NCBI GenBank assembly: GCA_021604925.1
Contig: BQJX01000022.1
Span: forward strand, 1 to 14,124
From: Gemmatimonadota bacterium
Lineage (GTDB): Bacteria > ARS69
Length of the DNA: 14,124 nt
Direction: 5' to 3'
Shown: piece after piece, positions 7,448 through 12,713 of the stretch
How positions within the stretch are numbered: position 1 is the first letter of the stretch
How the letters are laid out: every line of letters begins with the position of its first letter
Notes under the pieces: generated by a model
What the model was told of the DNA's origin: nothing
The model's database searches: none
The model's input: the letters and a program-made list of their open reading frames with translations, nothing else
Made by a program: the position numbers and the translations under genes

Positions 7448-8269
7448 CTACTGCGTGACGGCCTCGTCGGCAAGTCGGACGTTCGAGACAGCTACCGTGC
7501 GGCCATCGACTTCGATCAGGGCCTTGGTGGCGGTAATGGAGGTCAACGTGCCGCGCACATCGCCGACCTCGATCTCTTCGCCCATCTTGAACAGCTTCCG
7601 CGCGTAGAACCCGGCCATGAGGTTCCGCGTGGTCTCGCGGGACCCGAGTCCGAAGGACAGCGCCATCCCCACCGAGAGTCCGGCCAGCGAAAGCACCACC
7701 ACGGTCCGGATCATGGCGGTGTCGATCCCGAGTTGCGAGATTGCCATGATTGCCACGACGAACAGGATGGAAGCGGACACCAGGTTGCCGAGCGCCGGCG
7801 CGTAGTCCACGCCCGAGTCCTCGGCGGAGCGACGCGCGGCGCCGCCGGCGAACTGCGCCACCACGTTGCCGAACACCATCACCAGGAGCGCCGCCACCAG
7901 ATTGGGCAGGTACGCGAAGAACGAGGTGATCGCGTTCGAGATCGGGGCCAGCCCCACCGCGTCCGCGGCGTTCTGGAGGAACAGGATCACGATGAGGTAG
8001 TAGACCATCCTGGCCACCGACTCGCCGATCGATCCCTGAATGCCGAGACTCTGGAACGTGTCCGTGATCCCGACGCGATCGAGCAGTGCGTCAATGCGCA
8101 GGCGGACGAACGTGGTCCGCAGGATCCGCTCCACGATCTTGGCAATCAGCAGTCCGAGCAGGAACACGACAAGTCCCGTGACCAGCCGGGGCACGAGCTC
8201 CGCCACGAACTGACCGAGACCGCGGAAGATCTCAGTGATCGTTTCGGTCAATCCGAAGGGGACGTTCAT
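7448..8269 (-). CDS. CmpX-like MscS-family channel with short C-terminus
   Basis: An inner-membrane protein of 273 aa. Hydrophobic helices lie at about 20-50, 85-105, 112-140, 160-182 and 187-210, including the repeated conserved-TM-helix pattern (LVPRLVTGLVVFLLGLLIAK, then FAYLPNLVAALLVMVFGNVV) seen in CmpX-type proteins. The last helix, VVVLSLAGLSVGMALSFGLG, runs into a short beta domain (FKMGEEIEVGDVRGTLTSIT, then VDGRTVAVSNVRL), where the protein stops. The larger C-terminal alpha/beta cytoplasmic domain of classical MscS is missing. Its ATG overlaps the stop of the 75-aa gene as ATGA, with GAGGAG just upstream. In Pseudomonas, cmpX lies next to the ECF sigma gene sigX (recalled), as it does here. 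Confidence 0.82.
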   Translation of the reverse strand: MNVPFGLTETITEIFRGLGQFVAELVPRLVTGLVVFLLGLLIAKIVERILRTTFVRLRIDALLDRVGITDTFQSLGIQGSIGESVARMVYYLIVILFLQNAADAVGLAPISNAITSFFAYLPNLVAALLVMVFGNVVAQFAGGAARRSAEDSGVDYAPALGNLVSASILFVVAIMAISQLGIDTAMIRTVVVLSLAGLSVGMALSFGLGSRETTRNLMAGFYARKLFKMGEEIEVGDVRGTLTSITATKALIEVDGRTVAVSNVRLADEAVTQ

Positions 8270-8493
8270 TCTCGACTCCTCGAAGAAGACGCTTTGGTGC
8301 TGCTGAAAAAGAGGTCTCCCATTTCACGGAAGAATCCGAAGACCGCGCCAAACAGGAAGTCCAGCGCGTGAACGCCGGCCACCCGCCGCAGGATGCCGTT
8401 CCTGATGCGACCCAGGAACCCATGACTGGGCTCTTCTTCCAGGGCCGCGATCTCGACGATTCGTTCCCCGGGGTCCACATCCTCCTCACTCAC
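8266..8493 (-). CDS. Small protein between ECF sigma factor and CmpX-like channel
   Basis: A 75-aa protein of unknown function. The first 23 residues are acidic (SEEDVDPGERIVEIAALEEE). A basic stretch (GRIRNGILRRVAG) follows, then an aromatic hydrophobic or amphipathic segment (HALDFLFGAVFGFFREMGDLFF, about 42-63) and a short Ser/Arg tail. The start is GTG, 8 bp inside the end of the sigma gene, with GGGGAGG 9 nt upstream; the end overlaps the channel start by 4 bp. Tight coupling on both sides supports a real gene. It sits where an anti-sigma factor is often encoded, but it is too short for a classical zinc anti-sigma protein and lacks the HxxxCxxC motif. It could be a membrane-attached regulator of the sigma factor or a channel partner. 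In Pseudomonas the small gene cfrX also borders cmpX (recalled). Confidence 0.72.
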   Translation of the reverse strand: MSEEDVDPGERIVEIAALEEEPSHGFLGRIRNGILRRVAGVHALDFLFGAVFGFFREMGDLFFSSTKASSSRSRE

Positions 8494-9094
8494 GCTCCAT
8501 CGCCTCCCCGTCCGGTCCCACCGGCACCTGCTCGTAGATCTCGCGGAACATCTCCCGACCCCGCTTGATGCGCATCTTCACGGCCGACAGGCCCAGTTCC
8601 AGCGAGTCCGCGATCTCCTGGTAGGACATGTCATCGAGGTCGCGAAGGATCAGCGGGATCCGCAGCGTGTCCGGCATCGACTCGAGCACCGCGCGCACCA
8701 CGTCACGCGTTTCCCCGGCCTCGATGTTGCGATGGGCCATGGGCGCCACCTGCAGCTCGTCGATGCCGTCCAGCCCGGGCGTGTCCACGTCCACGAACGA
8801 CTTGCCCTTCTTGCTGGAACGCAGGAAGTTGAGGCAGTGGTTGGCCTTGATGCGCTGGATCCACGTCCGGAACTGCGACCGCCCTTCGAACCGCGCGAGG
8901 CCGAAGAACGCCTTCACGAAGACCTCCTGGGCCAGGTCCTCGGAATCGTCGGGTGAGCGGGTCAGGTAGCGGCAGTTCGCGAGCACGCGCTTCTCGTGTC
9001 TTCGGACAAGCTCGTCAAACGCGCGAAGATCCCCCTCGGGGGACTGGCGCGCGGACTCGACAAGTTCCTCATCCGTTCGGGGATCGGTCACCAA
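8486..9094 (-). CDS. ECF-type RNA polymerase sigma factor
   Basis: A 202-aa sigma factor of the RpoE/ECF type, which directs RNA polymerase to stress promoters. Region 2 spans about 25-92 (AFDELVRRHEKRVLANCRYL, DLAQEVFVKAFFGLARFEG, FRTWIQRIKANHCLNFLR). Region 4 spans about 132-184 (LRIPLILRDLDDMSYQEIAD, then GLSAVKMRIKRGREMFRE). The acidic linker 98-112 replaces region 3. Start is TTG 9094 with GGTGAG 8 nt upstream; the next codon, GTG 9091, is an equally possible start. The stop overlaps the small gene's GTG by 8 bp. No anti-sigma factor of known type is adjacent; the small protein or the channel may take that role. Downstream genes encode envelope proteins, the likely regulon core. Confidence 0.93.
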   Translation of the reverse strand: MVTDPRTDEELVESARQSPEGDLRAFDELVRRHEKRVLANCRYLTRSPDDSEDLAQEVFVKAFFGLARFEGRSQFRTWIQRIKANHCLNFLRSSKKGKSFVDVDTPGLDGIDELQVAPMAHRNIEAGETRDVVRAVLESMPDTLRIPLILRDLDDMSYQEIADSLELGLSAVKMRIKRGREMFREIYEQVPVGPDGEAMERE

Positions 9095-9225
9095 GGCGGA
9101 TTCTCACCCTTCTCTGACACGCCGGGTCGCGGGAAGTCACAGCGGTGGATGGGGAGGGCTCGCGGAGAGGAGCCGAGAGTCGAGAGTCGATTCGGCCCGA
9201 ACCATCACCGGGCGAATGAGCCTAC

Positions 9226-9254
9226 GTCAGCGATTCCTGACAGACAATGGTCAA
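9226..9254 (-). promoter_or_regulatory. Possible promoter/dyad upstream of the sigma gene
   Basis: On the minus strand TTGACC (9249-9254) could serve as a -35, but the hexamers 17-18 bp downstream match -10 poorly. A 5-bp inverted repeat, GTCAG-N6-CTGAC (9226-9241), lies in the same place and may bind an activator or belong to an ECF-type promoter. Weak evidence. Confidence 0.25.
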
Positions 9255-9258
9255 GGGC

Positions 9259-9291
9259 CGCCGGGCCGGGTGACTCACCCGGATCCCGGCG
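9259..9291. terminator. Long GC hairpin behind the DUF6504-like gene
   Basis: Arms of 7 bp (9259-9265 with 9285-9291) and 8 bp (9266-9273 with 9275-9282) form a 15-bp stem interrupted only by a two-base bulge (9283-9284). The inner part, CCGGGTGA-C-TCACCCGG, closes on one base, so the tip must open in RNA. It begins 23 bp after the small gene's stop and directly precedes the sigma gene's possible promoter. There is no T-tract. It may insulate the two genes, or be a DNA dyad bound by a protein. Confidence 0.45.
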
Positions 9292-9314
9292 AATGGCAAG
9301 GGCGCGGCGGCGCG

Positions 9315-9566
9315 CTAGCCCTCCAGATAGATGTTCTCCAGCGTCCAGCGCGAGGTCCGCGCCCGGTAACGGAGCTCGTAGTAGTCGCGGGTCCCCACGC
9401 CCACGGAGAAGAAGTGCTCCCGGTGCTCGCCCACCCGAGTGATCCAGGAGCCCGTGACCTCGGCCACCGTGAAGACCCGGCCCCTCCAGCGAAAGCGCAT
9501 GGGTTGAATCTGTCCCTCCACGAACTTGGTCAGCACCTCGACCGGCTCCTGCACCTTCTCGATCAA
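9315..9566 (-). CDS. DUF6504-like small protein
   Basis: About 83 aa, predicted cytoplasmic, function unknown. The pattern EPVEVLTKFVEG, FRWRGRVFTVAEVTGSWITR, HFFSVGV, YYELRYRA, WTLENIYLEG matches the small beta-rich DUF6504-type proteins (EPVEV, WRGR, SW, YELRY order). The reading frame is open further upstream, but that part lies over the promoter and palindrome. TTG 9566 is chosen because AAGGAG lies 6 nt before it and the conserved region begins a few residues later. GTG 9599 is the alternative and would add 11 residues. Single gene with its own promoter; the sigma gene starts 220 bp downstream on the same strand. Confidence 0.6.
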   Translation of the reverse strand: MIEKVQEPVEVLTKFVEGQIQPMRFRWRGRVFTVAEVTGSWITRVGEHREHFFSVGVGTRDYYELRYRARTSRWTLENIYLEG

Positions 9567-9619
9567 CGCGAGCTCCTTCGTGCGTTGCCCGAGGACCACC
9601 CCTTCCTGCTCTCGCGCGC

Positions 9620-9648
9620 AATATACCAGACATATGTCTGGCATTCCA
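9620..9648 (-). promoter_or_regulatory. Extended -10 promoter with a 16-bp palindrome in the spacer
   Basis: Minus strand: -10 TATATT (9620-9625, 5 of 6) is preceded by TGG, forming an extended -10 element (TGN). A weak -35, TGGAAT, lies 17 bp away (9643-9648). The spacer is almost entirely the perfect palindrome CCAGACATATGTCTGG (9626-9641). This is a classical position for a repressor operator, or for a MerR-type activator. The transcript would start near 9613 and lead into the DUF6504-like gene. Confidence 0.5.
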
Positions 9649-9805
9649 GCCTGGAGAATCCGTCCTCCCTGGAGGACACTCTTTAGCAGATGTCCACGAA
9701 TCAGGACACTTCTGGAGGACACAGGGGCGACCGCGACGGCCGCGATGCTGGGCTAACCGTAGCCTTTCAAACGCATTACGACTTTCTGGCAAGATCTACC
9801 AGACT

Positions 9806-9821
9806 CGGCATTGGCTTTGCA
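9806..9821 (+). promoter_or_regulatory. Sigma54-like -24/-12 site
   Basis: CGGCATTGGCTTTGCA keeps the invariant GG and GC 10 bp apart and matches TGGCACG-N4-TTGCA at about 9 of 12 fixed positions. A 5-bp inverted repeat, TCTGG-N9-CCAGA (9785-9803), lies just upstream. Predicted start is near 9832, just ahead of the structured segment. Single by-eye match; could be chance. Confidence 0.3.
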
Positions 9822-9831
9822 TCTAGGGAAG

Positions 9832-9984
9832 GACAACTTGAGGGGCGATCTCCCCGCGGACCGGTGCTCGGAGGTGTGCTTCCGGTCTTCAGACGAGAGG
9901 ACCCCTCAACTATCGAGAGCGCGGCATCGAGCCGCACAGGATCATGGGAGGCGAGGTAATGGCCACTTCGCCTCCTTTCTCTTT
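9832..9984 (+). ncRNA. Candidate structured small RNA with its own terminator
   Basis: A gene-free stretch that can fold as a chain of helices on the plus strand. An 8-bp outer helix TTGAGGGG/CCCCTCAA (9838-9845 with 9902-9909) encloses GACCGG/CCGGTC (9859-9864 with 9882-9887). A hairpin GCGGC-ATCGA-GCCGC follows (9921-9935). Then comes an intrinsic terminator (9946-9984). No open frame with a ribosome site lies between. A sigma54-like site precedes it. It matches no RNA family I recognise (not tmRNA, SRP, RNase P or 6S by eye). The next gene starts about 225 bp beyond the terminator, so it could be a free-standing small RNA or, less likely, a distant leader. Confidence 0.4.
9946..9984 (+). 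terminator. Intrinsic terminator in gene-free region
   Basis: GGAGGCGA (9947-9954) pairs with TCGCCTCC (9968-9975). The stem extends inward by GGT/ACT (one G-T) and outward by G9946-T9976, with a 7-nt loop AATGGCC. The tail TTTCTCTTT follows at 9976-9984. No protein gene ends here on the plus strand, so something else must be transcribed into it. Confidence 0.7.
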
Positions 9985-10208
9985 GCCCTCTCGCGACGGA
10001 CGCCCGGTTTCCCCAACCGACGGCCCCCACGCAATTTACAGACCTCACCCGCTTCCGGTGGAACCTCACGGCGCCGAGCTGCGTTGAACGAGCAGGGTCC
10101 AGCGTGTCACATTGGTGAGTCCGGATCATCTTGCGGAATCTGAGATCCCTGAGGACAGTAGGTAAAGATTCTGATCGAATCGTCGATCATTGGGGACCGG
10201 AGGGTGCC
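9985..10208 (+). other. Leader/intergenic region before the small beta protein
   Basis: No gene seen. TTGAAC (10084-10089) and TCACAT (10107-10112), 17 bp apart, are a weak promoter candidate. Overlapping dyads GATTC-TGATC-GAATC (10167-10181) and GATCGA-ATCG-TCGATC (10173-10188) lie just ahead of the ribosome site and could be alternative hairpins or an operator. Confidence 0.35.
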
Positions 10209-10556
10209 ATGAACACGATCTCGCGACTCCAATCCATCCTGCGACCGGAGAACCACGGCACCGCGCACGCGCGCGTGGTGCGGGTGGTCATCACGGAGGC
10301 GGACGGCATTGACCAGTCCCGGGTGATTCTCTCGCCGGGGGATCGCCTCATCGTGGAGAACCGGACCTGCCGGACCGTGCAGGTGGCGCCGTTGGATTTC
10401 TTCGGGACCGCGTTCGGTCGCTACGCGATCGAGACCGGCGAGTCCACGCCGCCCCTGATCGTGAGCGGTCTCTGGTTCCAGGTGGAACTGCACGTGAACG
10501 GTCGCGAGTTCTATCCGCTGGACGTGTACCTCGCTCCGAACGTAGCGGGCGCCTGA
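10209..10556 (+). CDS. Small unrecognised beta-rich protein
   Basis: A 115-aa protein that I do not recognise. It starts at ATG with GGAGG 5 nt upstream; in-frame TTG codons farther up are not needed. There is no signal peptide or membrane helix. After a short polar start, strands alternate: ARVVRVVITEADG, SRVILSPGDRLIVENRTCRT, VQVAPLDFF, ESTPPLIVSGLWFQVELHVN, FYPLDVYLA. The SPGDRLIVEN...V..SG.W order resembles a cupredoxin-like beta sandwich, but no His/Cys/Met copper-ligand set is visible, so it would be a metal-free relative at most. A strong terminator lies about 100 bp downstream, so it is a single-gene unit. Function unknown; coding status well supported. Confidence 0.75.
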   Translation: MNTISRLQSILRPENHGTAHARVVRVVITEADGIDQSRVILSPGDRLIVENRTCRTVQVAPLDFFGTAFGRYAIETGESTPPLIVSGLWFQVELHVNGREFYPLDVYLAPNVAGA

Positions 10557-10580
10557 GCGCGGAGCCCGCGCGGCAACGCG

Positions 10581-10660
10581 CACGCACGGCCCCCGCAGCA
10601 CCGCCCACGCAGCACCGCCCCACGCAGCAACGCCCGACACAGCAACGCTCGACACAGCAA
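10581..10660 (+). repeat. Five degenerate 15-bp tandem repeats in the 3' untranslated region
   Basis: The core (G/A)CAGCA recurs at 10595, 10609, 10624, 10639 and 10654 (steps of 14, 15, 15 and 15 bp). Between the cores lies a C-rich linker such as CCGCCCAC or ACGCCCGAC. The array lies between the stop of the small beta protein gene and its terminator. The drift from GCAGCAC to ACAGCAA along the array suggests slippage growth followed by mutation. Confidence 0.75.
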
Positions 10661-10700
10661 GAAGTCCCGAGCCTCGAACCGGCCCGGGACTTCTTTTTTT
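10659..10700 (+). terminator. Strong intrinsic terminator
   Basis: Perfect 11-bp stem AAGAAGTCCCG (10659-10669) with CGGGACTTCTT (10685-10695), a 15-nt loop with a possible inner GCC/GGC, and a run of seven T (10694-10700). It ends the small beta-protein transcript. On the minus strand the stem is preceded by the A run and followed by TTGCTG, so it may also slow transcription from the convergent small gene. Confidence 0.92.
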
Positions 10701-10729
10701 GCCGCGCTCTTGGGTGCCGCTCGATCGAA

Positions 10730-10855
10730 TCAGGCCGGTTTGATGACCGGCTTCTTCGACTCCTCGCGAACCTGATCCGCCTTGTTCTTGAAGGCTTCCC
10801 ACTTTTCCGCGAAGCTGGTGTGGATGCGACGTCGACGAAGGACTTGCTTGCGCAT
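10730..10855 (-). CDS. Small basic protein (41 aa, or 52 aa from an upstream ATG)
   Basis: Short gene ending at TGA 10730. From ATG 10855 the product is 41 aa: a basic start (MRKQVLRRRRIHTSF), a probable helix (AEKWEAFKNKADQVREESK) and a KPVIKPA tail. An in-frame ATG at 10888 would add 11 residues (MRRRPFVQGTS) and has GAGG 10 nt before it. The inner ATG has AGGG 7 nt before it, inside a hairpin. It is very rich in Arg/Lys with no membrane segment, so nucleic-acid or ribosome binding is possible (inference). A good promoter at 11011-11039 points at it. I know no family for it. Coding is likely but not certain, given the length. Confidence 0.5.
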   Translation of the reverse strand: MRKQVLRRRRIHTSFAEKWEAFKNKADQVREESKKPVIKPA

Positions 10856-10856
10856 G

Positions 10857-10881
10857 GAAGTACCCTGGACGAAGGGTCTTC
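10857..10881 (-). promoter_or_regulatory. Hairpin covering the ribosome site of the small basic gene
   Basis: On the minus-strand RNA, GAAG-ACCCT (10873-10881) pairs with AGGGT-A-CTTC (10857-10866), giving nine pairs, one bulged A and a 6-nt loop TCGTCC. It ends one base before ATG 10855 and buries the AGGG ribosome site. It could hold down the inner start and favour the upstream ATG at 10888, or act as a switch. Confidence 0.45.
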
Positions 10882-11010
10882 TCCTCATCGGTAAATCGCC
10901 TCGATCTTCCCCGGGACATGCGACCGACGCTGGGGACAGTGCGCCGACCTGGACGAATGCGAAGTCACGGTTTGTCCACAGAAGCGAACGGCACTCCTGC
11001 GAACGACGGC

Positions 11011-11039
11011 ACCATAGAATCGCCGAAAGACTCCGTCAA
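11011..11039 (-). promoter_or_regulatory. Sigma70-type promoter for the small basic gene
   Basis: Minus strand: -35 TTGACG (11034-11039, 5 of 6) and -10 TATGGT (11011-11016, 4 of 6), with an exact 17-bp spacer. Predicted start near 11004 gives a leader of 115-150 nt before the small gene. Confidence 0.5.
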
Positions 11040-11108
11040 GAAACGAATACGAGATAGGGTAGGATGACAGTCACCCCGGCACACCATCTAGGGGTGTAGG
11101 AGCTTCTT

Positions 11109-12713
11109 CTGACTCGACGCACTTCCCGCATCCTGCCGATCCTGGCGGGGTCCGCGGTCCTGGGGGCCCTGTGGTTCGCGGGCCGCGCCGCCAATCCGGG
11201 AGCGCTGGGCTTTCCGCTCGACGACGCCTGGATCCACCAGGTCTACGGGCGCGGACTCTGGGCAAACGGCTTCCTGGCGTACGAGGACGGGGTGCCCACG
11301 ACCGGCGCCACCGCCCCCCTGTGGGCGCTCGTGTTGGCGTTGGTCCACGCTCTCGTCCCGGCGAGCGCCGGCGTGGACGGCGTGGTCCGCGGCACCCTGG
11401 CCGTGGGGGCGCTGCTGCATCTGGCCGTCATTGCCGTGATCGGCGACGCGGCCGCCCGGATCACGCGCAGCGAGAACGCCGCGGCCGTGGGTGGCCTGCT
11501 GGTCGCATTGGCCACCCCGTTCGCCCTGGCCGCGTTCTCCGGGATGGAAGTGGGCTTGGCGGCCCTGACCCTGTCGCTCGGCGTCCGCGCGCTGATCCAG
11601 GGACACCCCGGACGCGCCGGAATCTGGCTGGGACTGGCGGGAGCTGCGCGGCCCGAGTCCGCGGCCGTGATCCTGGTGGGGCTTCTCTGGGCGCTGCGCG
11701 AGGTGACGCCGTCGCTTCGTCCGCGCACCGCGGCCCGGTTCCTCGCCGGGCCCCTGCTGGTCGGAGCCGCCTTTGTGGGCTACGACCTGTGGGCCAGCGG
11801 CGCCGCGTTGCCGGCCGCGTTCTACGCCAAGAGCTCGGGGTCCCTGCTGTCGCTGCCCGGTCGAATCGGGCGGGCCGTGGGCGGGATCTTCGTTCAGGTC
11901 CCGCCGTTCGCGGCGGGCCTGGGTTGGCTGGCGCTCCTGGGGCTGATCCCGCGAATCAGCGGTCGGCTGCCGGCACCGACCTCACGAATGCAGTTGCTGC
12001 TGCCGGCGCTGGGCGGAACCGCATTTGTTCTCGCGAACGTGGCGCTGATCGATCCGCGCGATCCCGCCGCGTTCTACCACGTCCGCTATCTGCTTCCGGC
12101 GGTCCCGCTCCTGCTGCTGGCGCTGACCGGCGGCGCCTGGGCGATGGGCCTCCGGTTCGTCGCCGGCCCGCGTGCCGTGCCGGCCTGGACTCCGCTGGCG
12201 GTATTGCTGGGCATCGCGGTGATCGCGGGGGGTGCCGGAGCATCCACCGCCAGTCGCCACTTCCACAACGACGTCCGCAACGTCAACGAAGTGCAGCGCC
12301 TTCTCGGGGAACGCCTGCGAGAATCCCTTCCCGCCGGCACGCGAATCGCCACGTCCGACGCCGGTGCGGTCCGCTACTTCTCCAACCTCCCGACGATCGA
12401 CGTGACCGGGCTCAACACCCCGGAGATGCGAGCCCCGTCCGCGGAGTTCCTGCAGCGCCATCCGGTCGCGGCGATCGTGCTGCTTCCGGCGTGGTACCGC
12501 TCCCCCGACGCCGACCGCTTGCAGGAGATGTTCCGGGCGATCACCGCGGACTACACGGTCACCTCGGACGAGCGCATGGCTGCGCAGGTTGTGCTGGGGG
12601 TTCGCGCCCCGGACGACGGACGCACGGATCCGGTGCGAATCCGCTTCGTCGGGTTCCATTCGTTCGCGTTGGACTTTGTCCCGCCGGCCGCCCCCCCGGG
12701 CAACGCGCGCTAG
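11109..12713 (+). CDS. GT-C type membrane glycosyltransferase
   Basis: About 534 aa. An integral-membrane protein of the type that transfers sugars from lipid-linked donors. Signs: N-terminal helix ILPILAGSAVLGALWFAG (about 8-25), then the first outer loop with FPLDDAWIHQVYGRGL (D38, D39, the acidic pair expected at the active site) and GVPTTGATAPLWALV. Many further hydrophobic helices follow, including FYHVRYLLPAVPLLLLAL. The soluble C-terminal part has GTRIATSDAGAVRYFSNL and IDVTGLNTPEM, usual in this group. The conserved DDAW region lies upstream of the first GTG (11292), so the start must be earlier. In-frame TAG at 11097 limits it, leaving CTG 11109 with TAGGAG 6 nt before it. The stop overlaps that of the convergent gene as CTAG. 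Donor and acceptor unknown. Confidence 0.82.
   Translation: MTRRTSRILPILAGSAVLGALWFAGRAANPGALGFPLDDAWIHQVYGRGLWANGFLAYEDGVPTTGATAPLWALVLALVHALVPASAGVDGVVRGTLAVGALLHLAVIAVIGDAAARITRSENAAAVGGLLVALATPFALAAFSGMEVGLAALTLSLGVRALIQGHPGRAGIWLGLAGAARPESAAVILVGLLWALREVTPSLRPRTAARFLAGPLLVGAAFVGYDLWASGAALPAAFYAKSSGSLLSLPGRIGRAVGGIFVQVPPFAAGLGWLALLGLIPRISGRLPAPTSRMQLLLPALGGTAFVLANVALIDPRDPAAFYHVRYLLPAVPLLLLALTGGAWAMGLRFVAGPRAVPAWTPLAVLLGIAVIAGGAGASTASRHFHNDVRNVNEVQRLLGERLRESLPAGTRIATSDAGAVRYFSNLPTIDVTGLNTPEMRAPSAEFLQRHPVAAIVLLPAWYRSPDADRLQEMFRAITADYTVTSDERMAAQVVLGVRAPDDGRTDPVRIRFVGFHSFALDFVPPAAPPGNAR

Noticed and set aside
9567..9722. Longer N-terminus for the DUF6504-like protein (ATG 9644 or farther upstream)
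   Set aside because: This region holds the promoter, the palindrome and repeats; the family homology begins just after TTG 9566, which has AAGGAG.
9205..9792. 195-codon minus-strand frame over the DUF6504-like gene
   Set aside because: Low-complexity Arg/Gly product that crosses the promoter palindrome; no ribosome site and no conserved pattern.
9811..10143. Plus-strand open frame through the gene-poor region
   Set aside because: No ribosome site, passes straight through a terminator hairpin, and the composition is not protein-like.
10581..10660. CRISPR-like array
   Set aside because: Units are 14-15 bp and contiguous with no unique spacers, and no cas genes are present.
10734..10751. Hairpin GCCGGT-N6-ACCGGC as terminator of the small basic gene
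   Set aside because: It lies inside the last codons of the gene and has no T-tract on the minus strand; the bidirectional hairpin at 10659-10695 is a better end.
10107..10919. Minus-strand open frame of 270 codons beginning MSRGRSRRFTDEEK
   Set aside because: The first residues look plausible, but it runs through the terminator and tandem repeats and antisense to the small beta-protein gene, with Arg/His-rich content. The 41-52-aa frame fits better.
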